DNA of 57,701 nucleotides from Gamsiella multidivaricata (taxonomy: Eukaryota; Mortierellomycota; Mortierellomycetes; Mortierellales; Mortierellaceae). Below the pieces are notes generated by a model, which saw only the letters and a program-made list of their open reading frames with translations, searched no databases and was not told where the DNA came from. The stretch is from contig NW_026251845.1 of the NCBI RefSeq assembly GCF_025024155.1, forward strand, positions 1 through 57,701, written 5' to 3'. The position numbers and the translations under genes were made by a program. Positions within the stretch are counted from its first letter, which is position 1. Each line of letters starts with the position of its first letter. Positions 1 through 9,715 of the stretch are shown piece after piece.

Positions 1-548
1 CCGAGACTGGAGCCGGTCGTTGCCAGGATGGCAACGTGCCATTGATGCAGCTCCTTATGGTTATTGACGGGAGCAATATGCGGGATTTTGTGCCTGGAGG
101 AGTTGTGGACTTACTCGATTGTGTGAAGGGAGCCAAGCGAGTTTGTGAACAGCTGAGCTCATCTGGTAGGGCGGATAAAAAGCCAATGTTGGGGAAGTAG
201 CGGCGAGGAAATAAATGCAATGGCGCAGGACTGTGTGGACTTGGGTGCGCAGGTTGAGTGAATTCTCCCTTGTACATGTACAGTACAATACCAACCTCTA
301 ATTGCATACGTCCTTTTTTTTTTATTTGACTGGACCAGGATTGAGACTGCACCTTTTTTTTTTTTATTTTTGAAAAAAAAGCAATCACAATCTCATCTAT
401 CGCATCTCATCTCATCACTCCTCTCCCCAAGGATGCTGCGGCACCCATGCCCTACAAATGGGCCTGCCAACCCCATTTCATTCCCTTCATCCTCTCATTC
501 CTTCCTTCACCCATTCACTCAGTCCTTTTTTTCCTGCTTTCCTCCACC
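1..548. other. Left-edge spacer, no gene seen
   Basis: I see no supportable coding region. The stretch contains several T-runs (near 314 and 355), an A-run near 373 and a pyrimidine-rich tract from about 390 to 545. A pyrimidine-rich tract of this kind often precedes start codons in this window, but no convincing gene follows directly. Confidence 0.5.
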
Positions 549-609
549 ATGACCGTCAGTATGTCCTGCTTTTTCGAGCATAACACGCCGACCTGCATGC
601 CATTGACCT

Positions 610-1257
610 TTGCAACCGCGTACTGAAGAAGCACACCTGTCAACCATTGTTCCTCCATTCATAGACAAGCCGAAGTCAGAGGAGGCTATTATTGAGGCAC
701 TGCGCAAGAATCTGGAGGCTGTTTCACTGGACCTCAGGAACACACAGCTGGACCTCCTGGAGGCTAACGATAGCCTTGCGTCAACACAGGAAGAGCTTGA
801 GGACACTGAGGCCAAGCTCGAAGAGACTCAACTCGAGCTGCAAAACACTCGTGATGCTCTTGCCAACACCGAGCGTGCGCGCCAAGCAGCCAACCTCGAC
901 CGCGTCCTCGCGCGCCCAGACAGATAGTAGGAGGTCTTTGTTGTCTTGAAGTTCCGGTCGCCCCAGCCATTGCCCGTCGGTGGATACCAACTTTTCACGC
1001 GGCAGCGAAAGGATGTTGAGCGCAGCTTGAAGCGATTTATTGCTAAAAATCCGGAGCTCGATGCCGTTATTATGGACGAGTTGCGATTCGATCGCTCTCC
1101 TCGAGGGCACCATGTCTACCAGCATATCAAGGACGACAAGGATGCGCCGATCGAGTTCAGTCGCCGCAACTTCGCGCTCAAGAACGGTCACACCGAGGAC
1201 GACGTGATTGAGTATATCGCCATTGTCTACAACACCCATACTCAGGGGAGTCTCTAG
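610..1257 (+). pseudogene. Broken coiled-coil plus DUF3627-like gene (virus-type family)
   Basis: Two open segments lie in the same reading frame, separated only by two consecutive TAG codons at 925-930. The first (610-927) is a heptad-like coiled coil rich in L, E, D, N and T. The second reads open from 931 to the TAG at 1255-1257. It has the pattern I know from DUF3627, a domain found C-terminal to MSV199 and coiled-coil segments in large DNA viruses of insects: an EVFVVLKF-type strand, a YQLFTRQRKDV block, a VYQHIKDD block and a FALKNGHTEDDVIEYI ending. No ATG opens either part, because the first begins just after TGA at 604-606, and no N-terminal domain is visible upstream. I read it as the 3' half of a captured or virus-derived gene, now broken. 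The domain call is from memory of the family and is moderate at best. The paired stops and lack of a start are directly visible. Confidence 0.42.
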
Positions 1258-1973
1258 TTTTTTTCTCAAGAAGCTGGAAGCCAATAAAGACTCACGTTTC
1301 AACAAAAACATTCGATGTTCCTGACTCTTGGTGCATTTTAATAGACAGGGCTTTACCGACACCATATTCATAGCATCCTGTCGTAGCACTTCCTGCATAT
1401 ATACCAAACGCATCCCACATTGTACATTAGATTTAGACTAAATATCTCTTTCTCGATAAAAAAATGCGGCCCAGCAGACGCATCAAAGCTACATGTTGTG
1501 CGTTGCATTCTGGGTCACGTACGCGTTTTGTCTAAAAAAAAATATCGGTATTGCAACGAATGGCAAGGCACACAAACTGGGTCACATCGCAACAGCGATC
1601 AGAGCTCCAGCTTTTGCATTTTTTTTATTTGAGTGTGCTAGTAAGAGTGGGAGAGTGCGAGTAAGAATGGGAGTGAGAATGCTGAGTAAGAGTGAGAGTG
1701 CTAGTAAGAGTGAGAGTGCTAGTAAGAGTGAGTGCGCTAGTGAGTAAGAGTGAAAGGGATGTGGGTGACCAAATGAAATAGGGGATCATCACAGGTGTTC
1801 AACAATCAGAGAGAGCTCAAATCTGCGACCGACAGGTAGCCTGACTAATGTTTTTTAAAAAAAGAGAGGCATCAGTTGTCTGCGAACCTCTTTACTTGTC
1901 TGGCACTCGCCGTATGTGAACCCTTTCAAACGTGTTGTGCCTCACTGAGAGTCAGACCAATACTTCAGAATAA
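1258..1973. other. Spacer with simple repeats
   Basis: No supportable gene. It contains the 18-bp tandem repeat described separately and, near its right end, the 3' flank of the minus-strand gene that ends at 1974. Confidence 0.5.
1685..1738. repeat. 18-bp tandem repeat, three copies
   Basis: The unit AGTAAGAGTGAGAGTGCT occurs at 1685-1702 and 1703-1720 exactly, and at 1721-1738 with two changes. More degenerate versions of the same GAGTAAGAGTG theme run from about 1630 to 1755. The repeat is open in one plus frame (Ser-Lys-Ser-Glu pattern), but no gene context supports translation. Confidence 0.85.
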
Positions 1974-4900
1974 TCATACCTGCACAGCGTCATCCTGCCT
2001 GTCGTCGTTGTTTTGTTGAGGGTTGGCAGGATCGTTGGGCGTGCTCTTCTGCCTAAAAATGCTGCTATTAGAACCATAGCGCTAAATGCCAATACAGCAA
2101 AACAAAATATCGGGCGTTCCTTACTTTTTCTGGCCACTGGATCGTTGGACGAGAGCCATTTTGGACTTGTCCAGGTCTTGATATCCCCACGACCTTTTGA
2201 GAACGTTCAGTGGGCCTTTCGCGATATTCCCAATATCCCTCTACAGCAGAGAAACAAAAAAAATATCAATGAGAGCATTACAAAACGAGATTAAAACTCT
2301 GGCACATATGAAATACAAACCTTTGCGATAAACAGAGTGGGGAAAGTTGCAATTAGGGTGCCAACCGTGGCGGTCGTGGTTGGGATAGTGAACTTGCCCA
2401 CTTCATGAAGGACATACATCCCTCGGGTTTCGGTTTGTAATCGCATATAGGTTCCAACCTCGTAGACGATATGAAAGAGAGGTGCCATTCTAAATCCAGA
2501 GTCCAAAAAGGCCTTGCCGTAGCGTAGATCGCGGAAAAAATCCCAAAGGTTCTTCCAGTTGTCGTTCTCATGAGCGGGGCCTGAGATCTCACCCCAGGCA
2601 ATTTCTGTCTTGTCGACAGTGACCGTGAAGTCCGGTCGGTCAGGTCTAAGCCCCAGTTTCTTTTGCGTGGCGGAGTCCTTATTTGGGCTATTGGTTAATA
2701 AAAAATCATCAAGACTTTGATTAGAGAAGTAATTCCGCCACACATCAATAGAACAGTTTGAAGTGCATCTTACAAGTGAGTGGTGGCGGATTTAGATTGA
2801 AAAAAGGCCTGCAGAACTGGGCCAATGTGTTTGACAGAGTAATCATACTCCGAAATGGAACGGTCTTCATTTCTGGGGAGATATTCTAGCCTGAGAAATG
2901 AAGAGAGAAAAACAAAATCAGCTGAATTTCACAGTGTCAATTGCGTCTTGTGATATGTAACCGAACCATACAGCGTCTCCAGCATAATCCGGATAGGTCT
3001 GTTGTCCTTATTCAAGGGCGCAAGAGTCGCTGCCACGTCTTCCATTCGGTTTTGCAGGCAAAGCTAGAAAAAGAGAAAAGAGCGTTAATGAGCCTGCACA
3101 AAACGAGCGTGAAAAATAAACAATATTGAACATACTCTGACGGCTTTCATTGGCAATAGGGTGTCAAACTCAACGGAGTCCCATTCTTCATGTGTGACCT
3201 CGCCTGATCTAATGAGCGCCTCCAATTCCTCATCTGAAAAAACAGATTTCATCCTTTCGGTGGGTCTGGATGGCACAAATATTCCGATCAAGGATACAAC
3301 ATCCGCAATCTCTGCGATTTTCAGCTCGGTGTTCAGGAGGGCGTCCACACAAAGCCGCTGGTATCTCTTGAAGTGACAAGTCAAGCATGCCTCGCCCTCC
3401 TGTGGCTGACAAGTGTGTGTGATTTTCTCGATCTCTGACAGAAGAATAGTTCGTTCCTCGTTGTTGATTGTTGATTGATCATCTGGTGGTGGTGCGGTTG
3501 GAGCCATTTCGGCAGGTCCTGGAGATGTGTCTGGGTTCATGTCGGATGGCAATCCCGTAGTGATATTCGAGGCTGTCGAATCCGTTGCGGCAGTGTTTGA
3601 AGGATTCACAGCTCCAAAATAAGCGGGAGGAGATCCCAGACACGAAGGTGAAGCAGCAAAGGATGGTGGTGTTTCCGGAGGAGTGGTTGAAGCATTTGAG
3701 GGAGGCGGCAGTACAGCACCTGCGTCTGAGGGTCCTGCTTCTCCTGCCCTCATGCTCGCTACTGTATCACCTGCGACTGACATTTTTGGGATGGCAGCTG
3801 TTGGGGGCAAAGGCGCAGCCAATGCGCTGTGTTGGGCTATAAGTGGCGCCTCCTCCGGTTCAACACGGACAGCGCCTAAACGTTTCTGACCAGCTAGTAG
3901 AGTGGTAACAAAAGGTGCAAAAGAAGTCAATGCGCAAGGAATGCAGTAGTCTCTCAACAGCTCTAGAAAAGTGCTTACCTGCCCCAATGACATTCACCGA
4001 TGACGACGTGGACGCCGACGATGGTAGACCGTCCTGGACTTGTGAAATTTGTCGTTCAAGAGTGTTGTCGGCTTGATCAACAAGCACAGACACTGTGTCT
4101 TCAGACATATGCTATCATGCGTAGATAGGAACAGAATAAGGCAAGGAATAGTTTGCCTCCTCACTAACCATTTCTTCTTCGATATTGTGTGCTTACCTCG
4201 CCAGAGTTGTCGCGATTGCCATGTCCATTTCCTCCAAAGTCCTCACGCATGTTCTGTATAGTAACAAAGGAAGGCAAGAGCGTGGTTTAGTAACACAAAC
4301 ATTACAATAAAAAAAAAGAAACTGTGATATTCTTCTTCATACCAAGTCCTGTTCAAGATCTTCTCTATATTGCTTTTGAGCAAGCAATTTTTCTTTGACA
4401 GAGTATGAAAATCGATTGATTTTTGTCATGGCCTGGTCCTTGGCAATAGCTGTAACTTCCTTCCGAAAAGTGCCACTGTAAAAATCATGCAGGGCATGGG
4501 CGAAAAGGCGAACGTCCCTTGGAACCGCTTTAAACTTTGAGAGATCCTTCACAGAGGCAAGGAATGATTTTTCATCATTTCCTGTTTCAGCTAAGAACCC
4601 TTGTAGGCTCCACTCAGCAATATTGGTGGTTTTGAAATAATGGAAGGTCTCCACGCCTTCAGGGATGGCAACGGTAGCGCCTGTGTATGAAGGAGCCAGG
4701 GTCTACGTGAGATACCATGAAAGTCGTAATTAGTATATAGCTATACTTTCCATTGTTTTTAGTCAGTGTAACACATGCGCCCGCCAAAGAGCTCAGCGCA
4801 TGCTACTATACCTTGATGCTCCCGCCAAATGAGCTCAGTGCATCCAGTAGACATCTCTTCTCGCCAAATTGAGCTCAGAAGAGTATGAGGATAGGAGATT

Positions 4901-5213
4901 GTGGTCTCCATGGCACCCCCACTAAGCCTCACTGATAAATAAACATCCACCGATAAATAAACATCAATCAACATTTGCGTGGTGCATGCGCCCGCCAAAG
5001 AGCTCAGCGCATGCTACTATACCTTGATGCACCCGCCAAATGAGCTCAGTGCATCCAGTGGACATCTCTTCTCGCCAAATTGAGCTCAGAAGAGTATGAG
5101 GATAGGAGATTGTGGTCTCCATGGCACCCCCACCAAGTCCCACCGAAAGAATGATGCCAGCCTTCATTACGAACAAACTGGAAATGAATACAACGATTAC
5201 TTGCCTTAAGCAT
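1974..5213 (-). CDS. Uncharacterised protein with PD-(D/E)XK-like C-terminal domain, ten exons
   Basis: I do not recognise a named protein. Exons with consistent phase are 5205-5213, 4343-4702, 4197-4253, 3979-4111, 3136-3893, 2972-3063, 2774-2890, 2321-2687, 2125-2240 and 1974-2052, giving about 695 residues. The N-terminal 125 residues form one compact region. Residues about 145-310 are Pro/Ser/Ala/Thr-rich and probably disordered. A Cys-containing helical region follows (CQPQEGEACLTC near the middle). The last 250 residues look globular, with SEYDYSVKHIGPVLQAF, then RPDF (D528) and WGEIS (E542), then a Trp/Phe-rich helix. The spacing D-x13-E-x-S resembles a PD-(D/E)XK nuclease core with the usual Lys replaced by Ser; this is inference. 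The first exon codes only for Met-Leu-Lys and would use a GC donor (AAG|GCAAGT), so that junction is less certain than the others. An alternative is a start within exon 2. Confidence 0.6.
4774..5137. repeat. Tandem duplication, about 153-bp copies offset by 211 bp
   Basis: Copies at 4774-4926 and 4985-5137 differ at only a few positions. Each copy contains three versions of a CGCCAAA-(0-2 nt)-GAGCTCAG unit, so six occur in total. Two of the three per copy read CCCGCCAAA, the reverse complement of TTTGGCGGG. The spacer between copies contains two GATAAATAAACATC boxes. The whole block falls in the proposed first intron or promoter of the minus-strand gene that starts at 5213. Confidence 0.9.
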
Positions 5214-7316
5214 GATTCTGAGACCGAAAGAGTGTGAAGGACTTTTTGTTTGAAGAAAAACAACAGTGGAGAGAAAAAGAAGCAGAGAAAAAAAAAGAGT
5301 AATGGCTATGACGAATCGCAGGCAAATTGCAGAGGGTAATGAAAAAGAGAACCGACAATGATCTTGGCAGCGGTGGCGTTGATGAGATGATGATAAATAC
5401 GTAAGAGTGATAAAGACGCTGGAGTGACAATTGCGAAGGTGTTGGTGGTGCGGTATGAAGCGAAGCGTGGATGAAAAGGGACGATTCAATGTAGTCACCG
5501 ACTGCGTCACGTCAGAAAACAGGACATGAGGCAGCCTTCGGTGACGTAATTTTCGCGCCCATTGTCCTGTCATCGTTCTCCTCTCTTCCTCCTCATCTTC
5601 CTCCTCATCTTACTCTATCGCTCCCCTCCTTATTGCCACTTTATAATCGTCGACCCCTATTTTTCAAACTCAAGGTCTATTCCCAGGTGTGTTGCACCCT
5701 TGTGTACCCCCTCGTTAGTTGTGTCTCGCCGGTTCTGAGAATGTCATGACAGCACCCATTCCATGGCACATTTGGTCGTGTTCATGAGTAGGTGTAGTAG
5801 GATTGTGCAGCCCGGATGAGTCTTAAGCTGCTAGTCTTTGTCTCTTGGAGCATGGGTCGTTTGTCAGCTCTTCACAATCTATGCGTGGTGCGTGAGAGTT
5901 GTTTACTCAGTCAGTCATGCTCATGTCTCTCCTGGTTGACCATTGGAGGATGTGAGGAATGATGTTGCCCAAGAGCAGAGGCGTATGCGACTTACTTTGG
6001 CTATTTTATTAGCAGGAATGCATTGCGACACCACCCATTCCATGGCATACTTGGTCGTGTTCATGAGTGGGTGTAGTAAGTGCAGCCCGGATGAGTCTTA
6101 AGCTGCTAGTCTTTGTCTCTTGGAGCCTGGGTCGTTTGTCAATCTATGCGTGGTGCGTGAGAGTTGTTTACTCAGTCAGTCGTCCTCATGTCTCTTCTGG
6201 TTGACCATTGGAGAGTGTGGGGATGATGTTGTTGCCCAAGAGCAGAGGTGTATGCGACTTCAATGCATTTCTGGAGGGAGCGATATTTTTTTGCCTTTGG
6301 TCTTTTGCAACATAGCCGACATTTGACTACCTTGACTAATGCTACAGTATCACAACTTCGCCATGTCTTCCCACTCACCGCGCCTCCAGAACAACTCTGC
6401 CACACCGTCAGCCCATGGATGCAGCACCCTATCTTAGCACTCCCCATATGTATACCAACACGCATGCCCTCATTGTGCAGTAGACTTAGACCCTCTCGAA
6501 TAAACACAGCCTTCCCGATACCCACACCTAGAGAGCCTGCGCACCGGCGTTTGCAAACACGGTCACCTCGAGATAACATCCATCCAACAGAGCGCAAAGC
6601 TGCTCCACCTGTTCCCAATCTTTTACAGTTGTTGAAGTTTGTGAACGGGAGAGATACGAGAAAGAAATAATAAAAATTGGAAAAATGCTTTGGGACACAT
6701 GAGCGCTGTTACCGCCACACAAAATGAGCTTGAACTGCGTTTGTGTATCAAGGAATTAGATCAAATATCACAGCCAACATTCCAGACCTGACAGACCACT
6801 AAACCACTAAAATCTAACAATGTCAGCCTTTATAACCTTTCCGTGTGAAGGCAAACGTCCATGCATTTCAGGCTGGAATGTGCTGGAAAAGTCAGTCGCG
6901 CACAAAGAGTTTCAGAATTACGGTATCCTGTGCGGCCATGCGAACAACCTCATAGTCATCGACTGCTGTCGCATACTCAGTAGAAGTTCATAGGAGTTCA
7001 GTAGGTTCGATTTGAGGTTATGGGTCCCCAGTAATTAGCCTATCTCAGATATCATGTCCCTGTGGCTGAGCACCAGCTAACGAGCCTCAATAAAAACCTA
7101 ATGTGTGTGATGTGTGGAGACACATCTTTTTCTCACTTATCTTTCAGACCTATAAACTGCTAATATATTTCACTCTCTTGCTCTAGCTTTCTTTAAAAAA
7201 TTAGGATCTAATAAAGACTCAAAGGTGCAAACATCAACCATTTCCTATATATCTATTGGGATTATCAAAGCCCTGCTGATTTCCCGGTTACCCACCTTCC
7301 GGCTAAAAGATTTGCC
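5214..7316. other. Long spacer with a segmental duplication, no clear gene
   Basis: Apart from the 240-bp tandem duplication listed separately, nothing here looks coding on either strand. The longest open frames overlap the duplicated copies and show no recognisable motif. The right end is AT-rich and leads into the transposon region. Confidence 0.5.
5748..6260. repeat. Imperfect tandem segmental duplication, about 240 bp each
   Basis: Copies at 5748-5993 and 6027-6260 share long blocks, for example AGTCTTAAGCTGCTAGTCTT, ATCTATGCGTGGTGCGTGAG and TTGTTTACTCAGTCAGTC. They are separated by 33 bp of unrelated sequence. They differ by several small indels and substitutions, so the duplication is not recent. 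I see no terminal repeats or coding content that would identify it as part of a known mobile element. Confidence 0.88.
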
Positions 7317-7366
7317 GGGAGCTAACTTGCAAATTTCTTCTATAATAACTCTGCAAGTTGGCTCCC
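7317..7366. repeat. Inverted repeat, 15-bp arms
   Basis: GGGAGCTAACTTGCA at 7317-7331 pairs with TGCAAGTTGGCTCCC at 7352-7366 with one mismatch and a 20-nt AT-rich loop. It lies about 70 bp before the transposase start codon, so it could be a subterminal or regulatory part of the transposon. Confidence 0.8.
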
Positions 7367-7433
7367 ATGCAACTAGAGAGGGCGGTCAATAAGAGAGGGC
7401 TGAATTCATGGGGCTACCCAGGGCCTTTAAAAA

Positions 7434-9000
7434 ATGACACCGTCTCTGCACTTCATAGAAGGAAGTATCATGGAGGAAGCACTTGAAAATGATGCCATCG
7501 TGCTGAATCACTGGAAGTTCCTGCACACGGACTGGCCCATCATCGATAGAGTGAAGCACCATCGCACAGAGCTTGTTGCTGTGAAAGATATAGACATCAT
7601 CAAAACGGTCGTGCTGAATCGCCTGGGTGTCATACCTGCGTTCTTCTTCTTGACCATGATCTTCGGCACCAGAGCATACTCGTGCCCATACAGGAACGTC
7701 GAGAAGGGCATCATACTCCTCTATGTGCTTGTGAAGGGGGTCTCCTTGAGCGACATGGCACAATACATCCCAAAGACATCCTTCCACACCATTCACAAGG
7801 AATTCTACATGCATAACCCTGATGCACTCAATCGCCTTCTAACCACAATGCTGTCCAAGATGTTCTCTACATTGAAGTCGCGTCATCTTGCTGCCCAAAG
7901 AAACCCTGACCCATTCAAGAATGTGACACTCAACCTGGATGGCCATGACTCAAGGGTCACGCATGTGAACGCAGACAAAGCTAGCATGTATTCATACAAG
8001 CTGAAGAAGTCGGGATTTCGCGTGCAAGTGTGCACGGACATGAACAACATGGCCCTATTTGTGTCGGCACCCGCACCATGCCGAGACTACAATGACGGGA
8101 CAATGCTCCAACGCATGGGCATCCAATCCAAGATCAACAAGCTAGACTGCAATGCACTGGATGGCGGGTACAATTTGTACATCAATAAGTTGCTGGACAG
8201 TTCGGACGAGCTTCAGTACGAGAACTTCTGCTATCCGATCCGCAAGACACGCGGGATAGCACTGACTGATGAGGAGAAGTCCTACAACGACATCTTTGGA
8301 AGTTTTCGTTCCAAGATAGAGGGCCATTTCGGGGAGATGCAGTCAACGTTCACTAAGTTCAGCCACACGGTAGTGAATGCGACGGGTAGGCAGTACTTTG
8401 GAGTGTGAGTTAACGAGAAAGAAAGGTGATGTTTATTGATCTGGGTTTCTTCGTTAAATAAAAACAGGAGCCAGCCGGGTGTCCGGCTGTACCTGATCTA
8501 GTGACTGCCTTTCCGTTACAGTGAACAAGGTAGCAGAGAAGGATACATTTGGGCTTCAGTACAAGCTGGCGTGTCTACTGCTGAACATCAAGAGGTTTGC
8601 AGCACTGAAGGATATCCCCACTGAACAGCACCACATGTTCTGGGTTCAGGATGGCTTTGATTATCCCAGTAAGACAGAGAATCTAGAGATCATGTATACC
8701 CTCCCGAATATCAAAGTCAAACTGTCACAGAGTGAAGCTTTGCTTGCTACGCGGAAGGCTTTCTTAGATATGGCCATTTCTTCTCAGACACAAACTGCCG
8801 ACGCTGACATGATCTCTGGGGATGATGACAGAGATTATGAGGTGGAGAAGATCATTGGCCACCGAGGAGAAGGCAGTGAGAGGGGGTATCAGATCTTGCA
8901 GAGGAGTGGTAGTGGTGTGGCAAAGTGGGTGCCGGCCTTCGACGTTGATGCAAACAAAAAGGTTACAGAATACCTTAAAGCCACACTGAGCTTCGAGTAG
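7434..9000. mobile_element. DDE transposon coding core, ends not identified
   Basis: The element is identified from its transposase. I could not find a convincing pair of terminal inverted repeats or target-site duplication around it. Hairpins at 7317-7366 and 9493-9547 flank the gene but do not match each other. The true element may therefore be larger than the span given, or its ends may have decayed. Confidence 0.5.
7434..9000 (+). CDS. DDE transposase (DDE_Tnp_4/Harbinger-like) with C-terminal chromodomain-like module
   Basis: It cuts and pastes transposon DNA using a DDE catalytic triad. Two exons, 7434-8404 and 8502-9000, joined by a GTGAGT donor and a CTAG acceptor, give 489 residues. 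The intact frame suggests recent activity. The N-terminal 150 residues contain a helical, probable DNA-binding region. The likely triad is D169 (NLDGHDSRV), D243 (NALDGGYN, like the GDSGY motif of DDE_4) and E296 (SKIEGHFGEMQ). After an acidic linker, residues about 434-485 look like a chromodomain: DYEVEKIIGHR, then GYQIL, then KWVPAFD and a final VTEYLKA helix. WVP matches the W-E/V-P signature of integrase chromodomains. Chromodomains are well known on Ty3-type integrases but not, to my knowledge, as a usual part of Harbinger transposases. The family could also be an unnamed DDE_4 relative. Confidence 0.75.
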
Positions 9001-9492
9001 CTCCAGAAGGGGGTCGTTCCGGATCTGAAGGCCAGACCAAGGATGCTAGCACAGCCCAGATTCTAAGAACTACACAAATAGTCGATATTTAAAAAACGCC
9101 GCATCTGTTCATCTAAAGACCCTGGAGTGCTGAGGAGCAGCTCGTCTTCTTGTGCTCTTCAAATTCGGTGGAGATGTTTAAAGGTCTAGCTAGAGTTGCT
9201 ATTTCGGAGGTGCTTTGATGGACACCCTTCCCCAACATATCGGTGCTGCTACATTGGTCTACGACATAGTCACAGCACACGCCAGGTGTTGCCGGCCGTG
9301 TCTATGTTCTGCGTTTTTAATTTGTGTACCAGTCTGTGGAGAACCTTTATAGCTCTGGTTCAGCATCCTGACTGCGTTATGTGGGATGATCTACTCTGGC
9401 GTTTCTAGAGAGTTGCGCCTGTCGCCAGTGCGTGTTGTTGGTTTGTCCGCTGTGACAATGACCAGAGACTGGTTTATCTGGAGCCTAGTCTG

Positions 9493-9547
9493 AGACTAGT
9501 GGATCAAGAACAACCTCCAATGCCTACAACTTTTGATCCACTGGTCT
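9493..9547. repeat. Inverted repeat, about 17-bp arms
   Basis: AGACTAGTGGATCAAGA (9493-9509) and TTTTGATCCACTGGTCT (9531-9547) are inverted copies with two mismatches and a 21-nt loop. Possible roles are a decayed transposon end or a cruciform; no function is shown. Confidence 0.75.
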
Positions 9548-9690
9548 TTTCGACATGCGGACAACGCTGCTCTGTCGAGAGAATCAAAATCTATTGACCT
9601 ACGTTGTCTTTTTCGAAATTTTCCTTCCTAAAAAATATCTGTTGGCTTTAGGTGACGTGCATTGTACAGACACGGAGCGATCACATCGCA

Positions 9691-9712
9691 TCTCTCTCTC
9701 TCTCTCTCTCTC
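9691..9712. repeat. CT dinucleotide microsatellite in 5' leader
   Basis: An uninterrupted TC run of about 22 nt ends three bases before the ATG at 9716. Pyrimidine-rich leaders recur in front of several genes of this window. Confidence 0.9.
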
Positions 9713-9715
9713 ACC

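Larger units (their letters stand above)
9001..9715. other. Spacer downstream of transposase; promoter of next gene
   Basis: No gene seen. It contains a hairpin at 9493-9547 and, immediately before the next start codon, a CT microsatellite at 9691-9712. Confidence 0.5.

Noticed and set aside
4759..5573. Open minus frames across the tandem duplication
   Set aside because: They exist because the repeat copies share a stop-free frame; they have no start context or motif and fall in a proposed intron or promoter.
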